A DNA stretch of 34,532 nucleotides from a virus (IMGVR_UViG_3300030101_001813:1-34532); one strand, 5' to 3'. Positions 26,259 to 33,833 are shown, counted from the first letter of the stretch. Made by a program: numbers and translations. Notes: generated from the sequence alone by a model not told the origin.

Positions 26259-26449
26259 TTACTACCTCCCAGTTTAATTTCAGTAAACCTAGCAGGGACA
26301 ACAATCTCTGCATTACACTTGTTACAACATCTACCGTCGTGTATTGGCATGGCATCATTACCTTGCGTCCAATATATTTCACCACTTTCGGTACGGTCTG
26401 GTTCTATTTGCTTGTGGCAAATACAACAATCAATAATTTGTAAATCCAT
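26255..26449 (-). CDS. Small zinc-ribbon-like protein (64 aa)
   Basis: The start is ATG 26449 because a perfect AAGGAGGT lies 5 nt upstream; a longer frame from 26524 would read through the promoter. Two Cys clusters, C-C-I-C-H-K and C-C-N-K-C-N about 30 residues apart, fit a zinc ribbon. Two acidic/polar segments lie between them (D-R-T-E-S-G-E-I-Y-W). It has its own strong promoter, so it leads an operon running to the HTH gene. A regulatory or protein-binding role is inferred. Confidence 0.7.
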   Translation of the reverse strand: MDLQIIDCCICHKQIEPDRTESGEIYWTQGNDAMPIHDGRCCNKCNAEIVVPARFTEIKLGGSK

Positions 26450-26479
26450 AGTAAACCTCCTTAAATACAAATATGCTAT

Positions 26480-26509
26480 ATTATAAAGGCAGGACTTTAA
26501 AAATGTAAA
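26480..26509 (-). promoter_or_regulatory. Strong promoter (GTGTTTACA class)
   Basis: On the minus strand TTTACA (26504-26509), 18 nt, TATAAT (26480-26485). The -35 is inside GTGTTTACA. It directly follows the stop of the HD nucleotidase gene and precedes the gene at 26449. Confidence 0.7.
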
Positions 26510-26520
26510 CACATAAGTGT

Positions 26521-27042
26521 TCAAATGATTAATTTTAAATGTCGTAAGACTTGCCTGACTGGTTCAAAGTCGGAGAGCGAAGAGTAATTGTCCATAAGAT
26601 AGTTAACACCAGTCTGCATAATAAGTTTCATGCGAGGGTTACTATCATTAAGTTTATGACAGTACATGACTAACTCAAGCATATCTGCCATTTTTAATCT
26701 GTTTGTTTCACGTTCTGTTAACACAAAGTTTATACCTAGATCCTTAGCTACTTTGTCTTCTGCTTTTTTAAATGCTTTCTTTATTTCAGGGTATTCCCAC
26801 TTAGCCGTCGCTGGGATATCACCTAATACTATCTCAGGTACGTCGTGATAGAGAGCAGAGAGCAATAGACTCTTGGAGCAGTTATCCCATAGTTGGTCCA
26901 ATAAAACTACGACGGCATAAGAGTGAGCACCCACAGTTTGCCTCAATCCGCCAAGTGGTACAGTGTGATACCGATTAATAAATTGTGCATCATATATAGT
27001 TTCAATCTTATCATAATTAATTTGGTTGCTCACTGTGTCCAC
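26521..27042 (-). CDS. HD-domain 5'-deoxynucleotidase (YfbR-like)
   Basis: The 173-residue protein has the HD-hydrolase metal ligands in order: R-Q-T-V-G-A-H-S-Y (H40), L-Y-H-D-V-P-E (H66, D67, E70) and K-M-A-D-M-L-E (D120). D-I-P-A-T-A-K-W follows the HD pair as in YfbR-like dNMP phosphatases. It would dephosphorylate deoxynucleoside monophosphates, for example removing unwanted dNMPs when a phage replaces a base. Initiation is at GTG 27042 or GTG 27033, both inside the end of the polymerase gene. Confidence 0.82.
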   Translation of the reverse strand: MDTVSNQINYDKIETIYDAQFINRYHTVPLGGLRQTVGAHSYAVVVLLDQLWDNCSKSLLLSALYHDVPEIVLGDIPATAKWEYPEIKKAFKKAEDKVAKDLGINFVLTERETNRLKMADMLELVMYCHKLNDSNPRMKLIMQTGVNYLMDNYSSLSDFEPVRQVLRHLKLII

Positions 27043-28924
27043 TACTTAATCCTCTTGTCCATGGTTTATCACTGAGTGTTTGTTTTGCCTCACCCCAACT
27101 ATTACCAAGCTCAACATCTACTACACTTGGCACTTGTAGAGTTACACACTCTTCCATAATTTCTTGTATTTGTTTACATTGCTTTTCACTTGTTACACTT
27201 ATGTCAAGTTCATCATGTACTTGTATCATTGGTAATATTCCTTCTTTATGTAAAGCGACCATCGCTTGTTTGGTTTGATCTGCGGCTGAGCCTTGTATAA
27301 GTTTGTTGAGGGCTTTATAAGTAAAACACCTTTTGATAGCTGGACCATGTTCAGCGTACGCGTCTTCATATGATAGTGGTTTGAATGTTCCATACATGTT
27401 TGGTTCCCACTTATCAAACCTACACTTACGACCTAACAGTGTTCGTATTACACCTTTCTTACTTGCTTTATTCATTGCAAAGGTAGCTAACTCTTGTACG
27501 AAAGGAACTTTGGCATGGTACTCAGCGAAGAGTTCTTGTGCATCTTCATACTCCAAGCCTAACTGCTCTGCTAATTTATTCTTACCCATTCCATAAAACA
27601 GACCTAAGTTTATATCTTTTGCTTGTTTCCTAGGAACTCCAACAATATCTGCGGCGAGTTGGTGGAAGTCAGTCATTTTATCTTTTGCATATTCAGCAAC
27701 AAACTTTTCTGCCCCAGTAAACTTCATCAATCCTGCATAATGAACAACTAATCGAGGCTCTTGGCTACTGTAATCAAACGCACCCCACAAACTATCTTCC
27801 TCAGGTAGAAACAAACTACGTATCATTGGACCTATCTCAGCATTCCTTGCAGGAACTTGCTGAAGGTTAGGATTAGTATAACTAAATCTACCAGTGACAG
27901 TGCCACCACCATCACTACGCAGAGGGTGAGCTTCGGCATATATTCTACCATTATGTTGGTGTTTGAGTATTGTATCAATAAATGTAGTTCTAGCTTTATT
28001 TAGTTCCCTTGCCCTAACGACTGCACGAGGTAACTCATGTTCATGGTTAGCTAGAAAGTTTTTAGTGAAGCTTGGTGCATCTATCTTTTGCGTTCTAGGA
28101 TACTTCAGCCCAACTTCATCAAATGCTTTCGCAATGGACTGAGCCGCCCAGATATCAATATCTTGACCACCTACAGAAGCTAATACTTCTTGCTCTTGCT
28201 TTTCTAACCTATCCTTTAACACTTCTGCTTTTTCTAAATCTACTCTAACTCCTTGTTTTCGCATGGCTAATACGACTTGGAGTACATTAGTTTCTAGTGT
28301 AAATATATCGTTAATATCTTCTTTAGCCATCTCAGTCTGGAACCGTTTCCATAACTTTAATGTTAAACTTGCATCTTGTTCTGCGTAGGCTCCAACAAAG
28401 TGAGCAGGAAGTTTCCACATCTCGCTTTTAGCATTGACTCCAAAAGACTGAGCGGCTTCATTAAGTTCTGCTTCATTCTTACGTTCACCTAGATAATCAC
28501 GACCAAGTGCATTTAGAGCATAACTAAATCTATTTTCATCAAGTAATGCTCCTACTATCATAGTATCAATAATCCTACCTTTTATATCAATACCTTCTCG
28601 CCATAACCATCCAGCATCATACAAAGCATTATGCATAATATAATCACGATCAATGCTACATAAATCTTTTACCCATGCGAGTGTTTGGTTGGGGTCAAGG
28701 TTGCCACCATTCTGGTGTCGTATCGGGAAGTACCATGAGTCAGCTCCAGCAGATACTGCTACTCCTATAACTTCGCCATCACCTCTAGCCCAACCACTAC
28801 CGTGTGACAGTAAGTTAGGGTCTCTAGTTTCTAAGTCAATCGCTACTTCTTTTGCATGGGCTAAGTTAGGATAGCCATCTGGCATAACCCACTCAGTCGG
28901 TGGTGTGAACAACGGGAACTGCAT
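27017..28924 (-). CDS. polA: DNA polymerase, family A, with 3'-5' exonuclease
   Basis: The 635-residue protein has both catalytic domains. Exonuclease: A-I-D-L-E-T-R-D (D30, E32), M-H-N-A-L-Y-D-A-G (D103) and Y-A-E-Q-D-A-S (D184). Polymerase: motif A F-D-Y-S-S-Q-E-P-R (D384), motif B R-K-Q-A-K-D-I-N-L-G-L-F-Y-G (432-445) and motif C Q-V-H-D-E-L-D (D571). The residue matching E. coli Phe762 is Leu440, a variant reported mainly in temperate or slower-replicating phages. It is the replicative polymerase of the phage. The first ATG lies 32 nt inside the preceding small gene. Confidence 0.93.
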   Translation of the reverse strand: MQFPLFTPPTEWVMPDGYPNLAHAKEVAIDLETRDPNLLSHGSGWARGDGEVIGVAVSAGADSWYFPIRHQNGGNLDPNQTLAWVKDLCSIDRDYIMHNALYDAGWLWREGIDIKGRIIDTMIVGALLDENRFSYALNALGRDYLGERKNEAELNEAAQSFGVNAKSEMWKLPAHFVGAYAEQDASLTLKLWKRFQTEMAKEDINDIFTLETNVLQVVLAMRKQGVRVDLEKAEVLKDRLEKQEQEVLASVGGQDIDIWAAQSIAKAFDEVGLKYPRTQKIDAPSFTKNFLANHEHELPRAVVRARELNKARTTFIDTILKHQHNGRIYAEAHPLRSDGGGTVTGRFSYTNPNLQQVPARNAEIGPMIRSLFLPEEDSLWGAFDYSSQEPRLVVHYAGLMKFTGAEKFVAEYAKDKMTDFHQLAADIVGVPRKQAKDINLGLFYGMGKNKLAEQLGLEYEDAQELFAEYHAKVPFVQELATFAMNKASKKGVIRTLLGRKCRFDKWEPNMYGTFKPLSYEDAYAEHGPAIKRCFTYKALNKLIQGSAADQTKQAMVALHKEGILPMIQVHDELDISVTSEKQCKQIQEIMEECVTLQVPSVVDVELGNSWGEAKQTLSDKPWTRGLSSGHSEQPN

Positions 28925-29069
28925 CTTCTTTTACTCTCACTTTCATTGGTGTGCCACATCTCATACAGATGTTCCACTTGTTTTTTAATTTACGGAAAGT
29001 AGTTTCAATACGAACATTACATTCCTCACAAGAGGCTATTGCCTTTGTATCTAAGTTTACTTTGTTCAT
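28893..29069 (-). CDS. Small zinc-ribbon protein (58 aa)
   Basis: ATG at 29069 overlaps the stop of the previous gene (ATGA). The protein has C-E-E-C and C-M-R-C pairs (residues 14-17 and 35-38) separated by 17 residues, with T-T-F-R-K-L-K-N-K-W between them: a compact zinc ribbon, as in small phage transcription or replication accessory proteins. Its 3' end overlaps the polymerase start by 32 nt, so the two are probably co-translated. Confidence 0.7.
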   Translation of the reverse strand: MNKVNLDTKAIASCEECNVRIETTFRKLKNKWNICMRCGTPMKVRVKEDAVPVVHTTD

Positions 29070-29374
29070 TTACCCTTTGTTCGCATGTGTGCTTCTACTA
29101 ATAATAAATAACGTCGCAAGTCTTTAATATCATCCATAAGCCCCTCAGGTCTTTTGTCCTCCTCTAAGGCTAGAAAAATATCATATGTATAATCATGAAC
29201 TTGTTTTTCAATACGATCCCACTTACGAGCTAACATCATAAAAGCACCAATACCACCTCGTTTACGCCAACTATCGCCATAGTCTTCTTCGGCTCTGTCG
29301 AGTGAAGTCCAGTCCTCTGCACATATAATTTCTGTTTGTTTTATAATAGGGCTATATTCTTTTTGTTTTGTCAT
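29066..29374 (-). CDS. Conserved phage protein (YGDSWxKRGGxGAFMMLARKWDR) (102 aa)
   Basis: It starts in an ATGA overlap with the TS-like gene. The core reads Y-G-D-S-W-R-K-R-G-G-I-G-A-F-M-M-L-A-R-K-W-D-R-I-E (about 32-56). A helix ends D-L-R-R-Y-L-L-L-V-E-A-H-M. This core is a recurrent phage family, often close to DNA metabolism genes, and has no proven function to my knowledge. The conserved W, K-R-G-G and R-K-W-D-R suggest nucleotide or nucleic-acid contact. Confidence 0.7.
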   Translation of the reverse strand: MTKQKEYSPIIKQTEIICAEDWTSLDRAEEDYGDSWRKRGGIGAFMMLARKWDRIEKQVHDYTYDIFLALEEDKRPEGLMDDIKDLRRYLLLVEAHMRTKGK

Positions 29375-30366
29375 TTGAGTTTGTCCTTTCTACGATCAAT
29401 CCACTCTTTACATGCAATATGCCAGTCCTCCGACTTGATTTCTGACAAAGCATCCATACATTCTAAGTAGCTTTTAGTTTTCCATGATGTCCATAACTTC
29501 CACATTGGTAAAGCTACCTCAGAAAATATCTTGTTTTTAAAATCTTTACGCATTTGACCAACCATAAATATTTTTAATTCTTCATCAAATGTTTTAGGGT
29601 AAGTCATCAAAGGCGTTTGATATTCTATTTGCCTAACTGCATACGAATCATAGTCAGGTTGCATATCTTTTAGTGGAGTAAGTGTGTCTAAATAAGCATG
29701 AAGGTTATGTGTAAACTGAGTATAAAAACCTATATTCACACCACACATACTCGCTATATATTCTTGTAAATAACTCATATGAACTGCATTAGCACCACAA
29801 CAACCCCATATCAAATCATTACTTCTGTTACATACAGTCATGTCTAAAAACCCATCACGAATACTAAAATAAACATGAGTATTACAAGGTAAATCTTTAC
29901 TAGTGTTTAAGTGCGTTAAGTCTTGCTTTGCATCCCACATTGCCAACACTGCACGTCTATCATTTTTGTAAGAGGTTAAGCGTTCAATTATTATTTTAAG
30001 TTGGTCAAACTCAAAATGTTTTCTCCACCTATAACCATAAGCACCTTGCAGAGTTTTACCATCATCACTAAAGTCACTCATACGTTTGTTGTAATATTCT
30101 ACTGTTTCTAAATCACGCATACCGTTCAGCATCCAGAGTGATTCCATGAAGTGAAATATTGGGTTAGCATCACGCTGTTCGTAGAACATAACTCTTTCTT
30201 GTGGGTGATTATAAGTAATCGCAACTGGTGTAGGAAACTCAAGAGCAGTACCCACTCTAGTTTCTATCTTTCTACCCACTTGCATGATTGATTGTTTAGC
30301 TAAGTGTAAAGCTTCTGAGACGTTGCCTACTACAAAAGTTTCTACACCATACATTCTTTTATACAT
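29371..30366 (-). CDS. Thymidylate synthase-superfamily enzyme, probable dUMP hydroxymethylase
   Basis: The 331-residue protein carries the TS catalytic region: L-P-C-N-T-H-V-Y-F (C161 as nucleophile), then C-N-R-S-N-D-L-I-W-G (181-184 phosphate/base site) and G-A-N-A-V-H-M-S-Y-L-Q-E (N193), with T-H-N-L-H-A-Y near 219-225. The G-A-N-A-V-H version replaces the P-F-N-I-A-S-Y of housekeeping ThyA and is common in phage members. Asn193 (not Asp) favours a uracil over a cytosine substrate. Either dTMP or 5-hydroxymethyl-dUMP could be the product. The adjoining base-hypermodification genes favour 5-hmdUMP (inference). RBS AAAGGGGGACAT. Confidence 0.78.
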   Translation of the reverse strand: MYKRMYGVETFVVGNVSEALHLAKQSIMQVGRKIETRVGTALEFPTPVAITYNHPQERVMFYEQRDANPIFHFMESLWMLNGMRDLETVEYYNKRMSDFSDDGKTLQGAYGYRWRKHFEFDQLKIIIERLTSYKNDRRAVLAMWDAKQDLTHLNTSKDLPCNTHVYFSIRDGFLDMTVCNRSNDLIWGCCGANAVHMSYLQEYIASMCGVNIGFYTQFTHNLHAYLDTLTPLKDMQPDYDSYAVRQIEYQTPLMTYPKTFDEELKIFMVGQMRKDFKNKIFSEVALPMWKLWTSWKTKSYLECMDALSEIKSEDWHIACKEWIDRRKDKLK

Positions 30367-30393
30367 ATGTCCCCCTTTCTTTGGAGCTTTTTA

Positions 30394-30409
30394 AAGCCTC
30401 ACGAGGCTT
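30394..30409 (-). other. Short hairpin between radical SAM and TS-like genes
   Basis: AAGCCT-CGTG-AGGCTT on the minus strand, a 6-bp stem with a tetraloop, followed by TAAAAAG and not by a T-run. It is the only sizeable gap in the modification cluster and could be a weak terminator, processing site or RNA-stability element. Confidence 0.4.
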
Positions 30410-30443
30410 GGAATGTTATGTTTAGCACCTAACCTACCTAAAA

Positions 30444-31484
30444 CTAAATCAACTTATCAGAGGGCAAGTTAATAAAGTCATAAACTGGTTTGACTGCTTT
30501 AGTATAACTATTACCACCACAAGCTTGTTCAATAAAGTTATTTGTCATCGCTGTGGGCTTCGGTAGCTCGTACTTACCCATTCTGTCAGGTAACAACCCA
30601 TTACGGATTGTAGTATTATCGCAACCATTACAAGCACCGAAGTTCCGTTGTCCGTGGTACAGTTTCACTCTAGCTGAGTAAAACGCATCATTGTTCCACA
30701 GTTCATCCATGCCATTGTAGTCGTGTATATTACCACACTTATAGATGCCAGTCCAGTCATTGCAACATAGTGCTACATTACCGTCCCAACGAACACTTAG
30801 TTCACGGAAAGGTTTTGCACATCGTTTGTCTTGTTGTTTGTAGTTTAATGGGAAAGCAGATCCAGCATGGTTGCTGACCTGAGCATGTGTACCACTCGTT
30901 GCTATTGTTAAATCAGCACCGACTACAATTAATTTTTCTTTTGGTTTTCTTCTTTTATGAGGATTACCCTCTGGGTTTTGTGGATACTCTACAACTTTAT
31001 GAGGTCCATTGTAATTAGCTTTTATTTTATCAACAATACGGATACGTTCATAATTATCTAAAAACAAAATGTTAAGTCCTGCATCCATAAGATCATTAAC
31101 TTTGTTACTTACATTACCGAGTAAACCACCCCCATTACTTGTCATCATAATAGAGGCTTTTGGAAAATACTGCCTAGTTGTTTGTATGAATACACAATAC
31201 TCAGGGTGCATAGTCGGCTCACCGTGCATGGCAAACTCAAAGCGTGGATTCCAACTACTGTTTTTTATGTTCGTTAAAACCCTCAGTAGAGTATTACGTG
31301 TCATAAATTTATACTCTTTAGAGTTTTTGCCATGCGTCCAACTTGGACCATCAGCACCATTATCTCTTATTTGTTGTATGCCACAAAAAGAACAAGCGAG
31401 GTTACAACCCTCAGTTAATTCAATTTGTACTGCGTTCGGGGCATCCTGCTTTAAACGCTCGTTGCCATTGCACTCTAACGTCAT
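30444..31484 (-). CDS. Radical SAM/SPASM enzyme in a DNA-hypermodification cluster
   Basis: The 346-residue protein has the radical SAM cluster motif C-N-L-A-C-S-F-C (C27, C31, C34), a M-H-G-E-P-T-M-H-P segment (about 86-93) and a second Cys set (C222, C240, C241, C250, C285, C288) typical of SPASM-type auxiliary iron-sulphur clusters. It would generate a 5'-deoxyadenosyl radical to alter an unreactive carbon. Its reading frame begins 65 nt inside the glycosyltransferase gene. Given the neighbours, a role in building or rearranging a thymine side chain is likely, as in phages whose modified thymidine needs a radical step; the substrate is unknown. Confidence 0.82.
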   Translation of the reverse strand: MTLECNGNERLKQDAPNAVQIELTEGCNLACSFCGIQQIRDNGADGPSWTHGKNSKEYKFMTRNTLLRVLTNIKNSSWNPRFEFAMHGEPTMHPEYCVFIQTTRQYFPKASIMMTSNGGGLLGNVSNKVNDLMDAGLNILFLDNYERIRIVDKIKANYNGPHKVVEYPQNPEGNPHKRRKPKEKLIVVGADLTIATSGTHAQVSNHAGSAFPLNYKQQDKRCAKPFRELSVRWDGNVALCCNDWTGIYKCGNIHDYNGMDELWNNDAFYSARVKLYHGQRNFGACNGCDNTTIRNGLLPDRMGKYELPKPTAMTNNFIEQACGGNSYTKAVKPVYDFINLPSDKLI

Positions 31485-32214
31485 ATCTTTTTTTCATTCC
31501 TTCCCAACCAGTTTTAGTTTCTTTTTCAACGACTTTAACAAACTCTGGAAACTTGGTGGCTAATTCATAACTAGCTTTTTCTTGTAACTCAGGTGTTCTG
31601 TAATTACTACAACCTCCCTTTTGTCCGCTACCACCACGCTGATCCCATGTCCAGTCTACTATTACTGCATTTGGTTTACCTCTAGCAAATAAAGATAGAG
31701 TCATGTAATAGTCTTCCATAAGTTCTACATCATTGTATCTAATATTTAATTTACCAATGTCAAGTGGTCGTAAACCATGCACTGCATTGATACGCATACC
31801 ATGTTTGAGGGTATGGGGATAATGTTTATCATTCATTTGGCGAGGGCTAACACCGACATGCCAATACTCATTTAATAAATGTTCCATACGTTGAAACAAA
31901 TACTGCATATCATCTTCAGTTGTTTTACGCAAACTTGGTCCGTGATTGCTAATACGTTTACCAAATATTAAATCATCATCTAACATAATAATTTTATCTT
32001 GTCCATGTTCAATGGCATGATCCATTATAAATTCACGCACATTGTTTATGCCACTTACGTCGCCTCTTGACAACACATTTCTTCCATAATTTAAATGATA
32101 CTTTACTTCACTTTCAGGGCAAACTAAACAAGCCCTTTGTCTAGCCCACTCACCAATACTTCTCCAAGTTGTTTGTGTCGCAGTACGACCTCTTGTTGGT
32201 ATATATATTTTCAT
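31420..32214 (-). CDS. TET-associated-type glycosyltransferase (TAGT)
   Basis: The 264-residue enzyme begins K-I-Y-I-P-T-R-G-R, then L-V-C-P-E-S-E-V, K-I-I-M-L-D-D-D-L (D79-D81, the DxD-like metal site), W-H-V-G-V-S-P-R near 118-125, E-L-M-E-D-Y-Y-M-T-L-S-L-F (E167, D168) and G-G-C-S-N-Y-R-T (200-207). These match the TAGT family first found beside TET/JBP base oxidases and in phage DNA-modification operons. It would transfer a sugar to a hydroxymethylated base in DNA. No TET/JBP dioxygenase is present here, so the hydroxymethyl group probably comes from the TS-like enzyme (inference). Confidence 0.83.
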   Translation of the reverse strand: MKIYIPTRGRTATQTTWRSIGEWARQRACLVCPESEVKYHLNYGRNVLSRGDVSGINNVREFIMDHAIEHGQDKIIMLDDDLIFGKRISNHGPSLRKTTEDDMQYLFQRMEHLLNEYWHVGVSPRQMNDKHYPHTLKHGMRINAVHGLRPLDIGKLNIRYNDVELMEDYYMTLSLFARGKPNAVIVDWTWDQRGGSGQKGGCSNYRTPELQEKASYELATKFPEFVKVVEKETKTGWEGMKKRYDVRVQWQRAFKAGCPERSTN

Positions 32215-32215
32215 T

Positions 32216-33118
32216 TTAGTCTCCGTTTACTGGTCCCTTTGGTATGCTTTGCATAACTTCTTTAAATTTACTTCTTGGTTTACCTTGACCAAGCCTTACT
32301 CTTTCGTATTTATCCCACTCACATAAACTATGTTCAATACAACGCATGTCTACATCATCATGATCGATTATATCCCAATCGACATACTTATGTTTTTCAG
32401 CTAATATATTTTGCATGAACCTATTAGCTCGTTCTTGTGAGTGCATCTTTTTGAGGGGGTAACCATGTATCCTATTTATACCCCTCATTGCTCCTGGTCC
32501 TGCGTTCGCCCAACTAAAACGGTCTGTCGCCTTGTCCAGTACAGATGTGTAGTTGAGGTCGGAAACGACTTCGTAAGACATAAAGCCCCCTCCTCCCCAC
32601 CCTTTATAGGCAGACAACGCATTGTGTACGGCTTGTAACGACTGAGTCTCGGACGCAAGTTTTCCAAGCGAGACTTGACTCTGGTAAATCGGTACAAGGA
32701 ACTCATATACAACAACCTCCGCTTTTGGTTTTTTAATACCTTGATTAGTTATTATATACGCTCCAGTGAATGTTTTTAAACCATGTTTAATTCTATTTGA
32801 AATTAAATTTACAGTATGCTCAGGATCCCACTCTAATGCGTCAGCATGTACCCAACCATGTACTTCAGCGAACTCCATAGTGCCTACCATTCTAAACAAG
32901 CAACAGTTGAATATTATTTCACCAAAGGGGCGATTGTTGTGTGGGTCAGTCCATGCTTTTCGCATATAGACTGTGGTACGGTCGTTTTCCCTAAATGGGT
33001 TTGTAAATTTATATTCACGCAAAATAGGGTCTTCAGTCCATGGTGGACTGTCACCCCTGACTCTAGCTAAATAAATGGCATGACGTTCATTTATCCAGTT
33101 GTAAAAATTTTCTATCAT
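32216..33118 (-). CDS. DNA base hypermodification protein (HMUDK_hel/alpha-GPT-PPlase-like)
   Basis: The 300-residue protein starts with the family signature F-Y-N-W-I-N-E-R-H-A-I-Y-L, then P-W-T-E-D-P-I-L-R-E-Y-K-F-T-N-P-F-R-E-N-D-R (26-47). Later come A-G-P-G-A-M-R-G-I-N-R and a C-terminal C-E-W-D-K-Y-E-R-V-R-L-G-Q-G-K-P-R. These are hallmarks of the helical family predicted to act on 5-hydroxymethyluracil in DNA during formation of alpha-glutamyl/putrescinyl-thymine-type bases. No P-loop kinase is fused to it, so a partner kinase, if needed, lies elsewhere. The RBS is AAGGAGGACAA. Confidence 0.82.
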   Translation of the reverse strand: MIENFYNWINERHAIYLARVRGDSPPWTEDPILREYKFTNPFRENDRTTVYMRKAWTDPHNNRPFGEIIFNCCLFRMVGTMEFAEVHGWVHADALEWDPEHTVNLISNRIKHGLKTFTGAYIITNQGIKKPKAEVVVYEFLVPIYQSQVSLGKLASETQSLQAVHNALSAYKGWGGGGFMSYEVVSDLNYTSVLDKATDRFSWANAGPGAMRGINRIHGYPLKKMHSQERANRFMQNILAEKHKYVDWDIIDHDDVDMRCIEHSLCEWDKYERVRLGQGKPRSKFKEVMQSIPKGPVNGD

Positions 33119-33242
33119 TTGTCCTCCTTATTACTTTTCTTGCTAAAACTCTATAACCTTTTTTCTTATATTTTTTTGCATCTTTTTCAACATAAGTTTC
33201 TTTAATTTTAACACCGTCTTTAGATATATAGAACTTTCTCAC
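33087..33242 (-). CDS. Very small basic protein, GTG start (51 aa)
   Basis: A GTG at 33242 overlaps the previous stop (GTGA) and opens a 51-codon frame ending TGA at 33087, 32 nt inside the hypermodification gene. The product is basic: R-K-F-Y-I-S-K-D-G-V-K-I-K-E-T-Y-V-E-K-D-A-K-K-Y-K-K-K-G-Y-R-V-L. The first half could be a beta-hairpin. Its last codons carry the AAGGAGGAC Shine-Dalgarno of the next gene. It otherwise fills the gap between two coupled genes; function unknown. Confidence 0.5.
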   Translation of the reverse strand: MRKFYISKDGVKIKETYVEKDAKKYKKKGYRVLARKVIRRTNDRKFLQLDK

Positions 33243-33421
33243 TTTGTGTTTATTCCCACTAAATGTTTAAAGTTAGTGACTACAACGTAATTAGATTTGT
33301 GCATTGGTACAACAGTGTGAACAACTTGCTTTGCCTCTGCATCACCACAAGCTAAGCAAGTAGTGTATCCTAACTCTACTCGCTTAGTTGTAATAGTTTC
33401 GCTACACTTCCTGCAGAGCAT
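33239..33421 (-). CDS. Small zinc-ribbon protein (60 aa)
   Basis: The start is ATG 33421, with GGAAT 8-12 nt upstream; a longer frame from 33514 is embedded in the upstream gene. The protein begins M-L-C-R-K-C and has a second pair C-L-A-C-G-D 16 residues later, then V-P-M-H-K-S-N-Y-V-V-V-T-N and G-I-N-T-K. The V-P-x-H-K-S-x-Y pattern after the zinc ribbon is frequent in small cyanophage and aquatic phage proteins of unknown role. Confidence 0.68.
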   Translation of the reverse strand: MLCRKCSETITTKRVELGYTTCLACGDAEAKQVVHTVVPMHKSNYVVVTNFKHLVGINTK

Positions 33422-33785
33422 GGGTGTAATTCCAAATAGCTTGTGATAAAATTCTAAGTGCAGAACCTCTACCAAACTTTTCGGACGCATCTTGCTGAGC
33501 ACCATGTAAACCAAACACTCTTACCAAAGCATCAGCTATTGAAGAAGACATAACACCTTGTACATCTTTAATAACCTCACCCTCCTCATCGTATATTGTG
33601 TACTTAGGATTGCTTGTATCTGATTTATAGGTGCGAGCATAGTTCATGACAAACTCCTCGGGTAAACCTAAATCAGTAAATGCAGTGGGCTTAAATATAG
33701 TGTGAGCATCACCCATAACTTCCCAATAGTCTTTTTCATTACTATTTTTTATTGCTTCAAATAATATTTCTTTACTATCTGACAT
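33402..33785 (-). CDS. Hypothetical protein (127 aa)
   Basis: ATG at 33785 has a good RBS (GAAAGGAAAGGTT). The sequence has a helical start (K-E-I-L-F-E-A-I-K-N-S), then D-A-H-T-I-F-K-P-T-A-F-T-D-L-G-L-P. A beta segment follows (K-Y-T-I-Y-D-E-E-G-E-V-I-K-D), then a helical end with R-V-F-G-L-H-G-A-Q-Q-D-A-S-E-K-F-G. I recognise no family. It follows the DUF932 gene after a strong hairpin and could open the modification operon. Confidence 0.6.
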   Translation of the reverse strand: MSDSKEILFEAIKNSNEKDYWEVMGDAHTIFKPTAFTDLGLPEEFVMNYARTYKSDTSNPKYTIYDEEGEVIKDVQGVMSSSIADALVRVFGLHGAQQDASEKFGRGSALRILSQAIWNYTHALQEV

Positions 33786-33833
33786 AACCTTTCCTTTCTA
33801 TAAAAGTTTATTTAATTAATAATAACAAGGGAT

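Noticed and set aside
30394-30409. Rho-independent terminator within the modification cluster
   Set aside because: The stem is only 6 bp and is followed by TAAAAAG, not a T-run, so it is listed as a hairpin and not a terminator.
31069-31563. 164-codon plus-strand frame
   Set aside because: Antisense to the radical SAM and glycosyltransferase genes, both of which have clear catalytic motifs.
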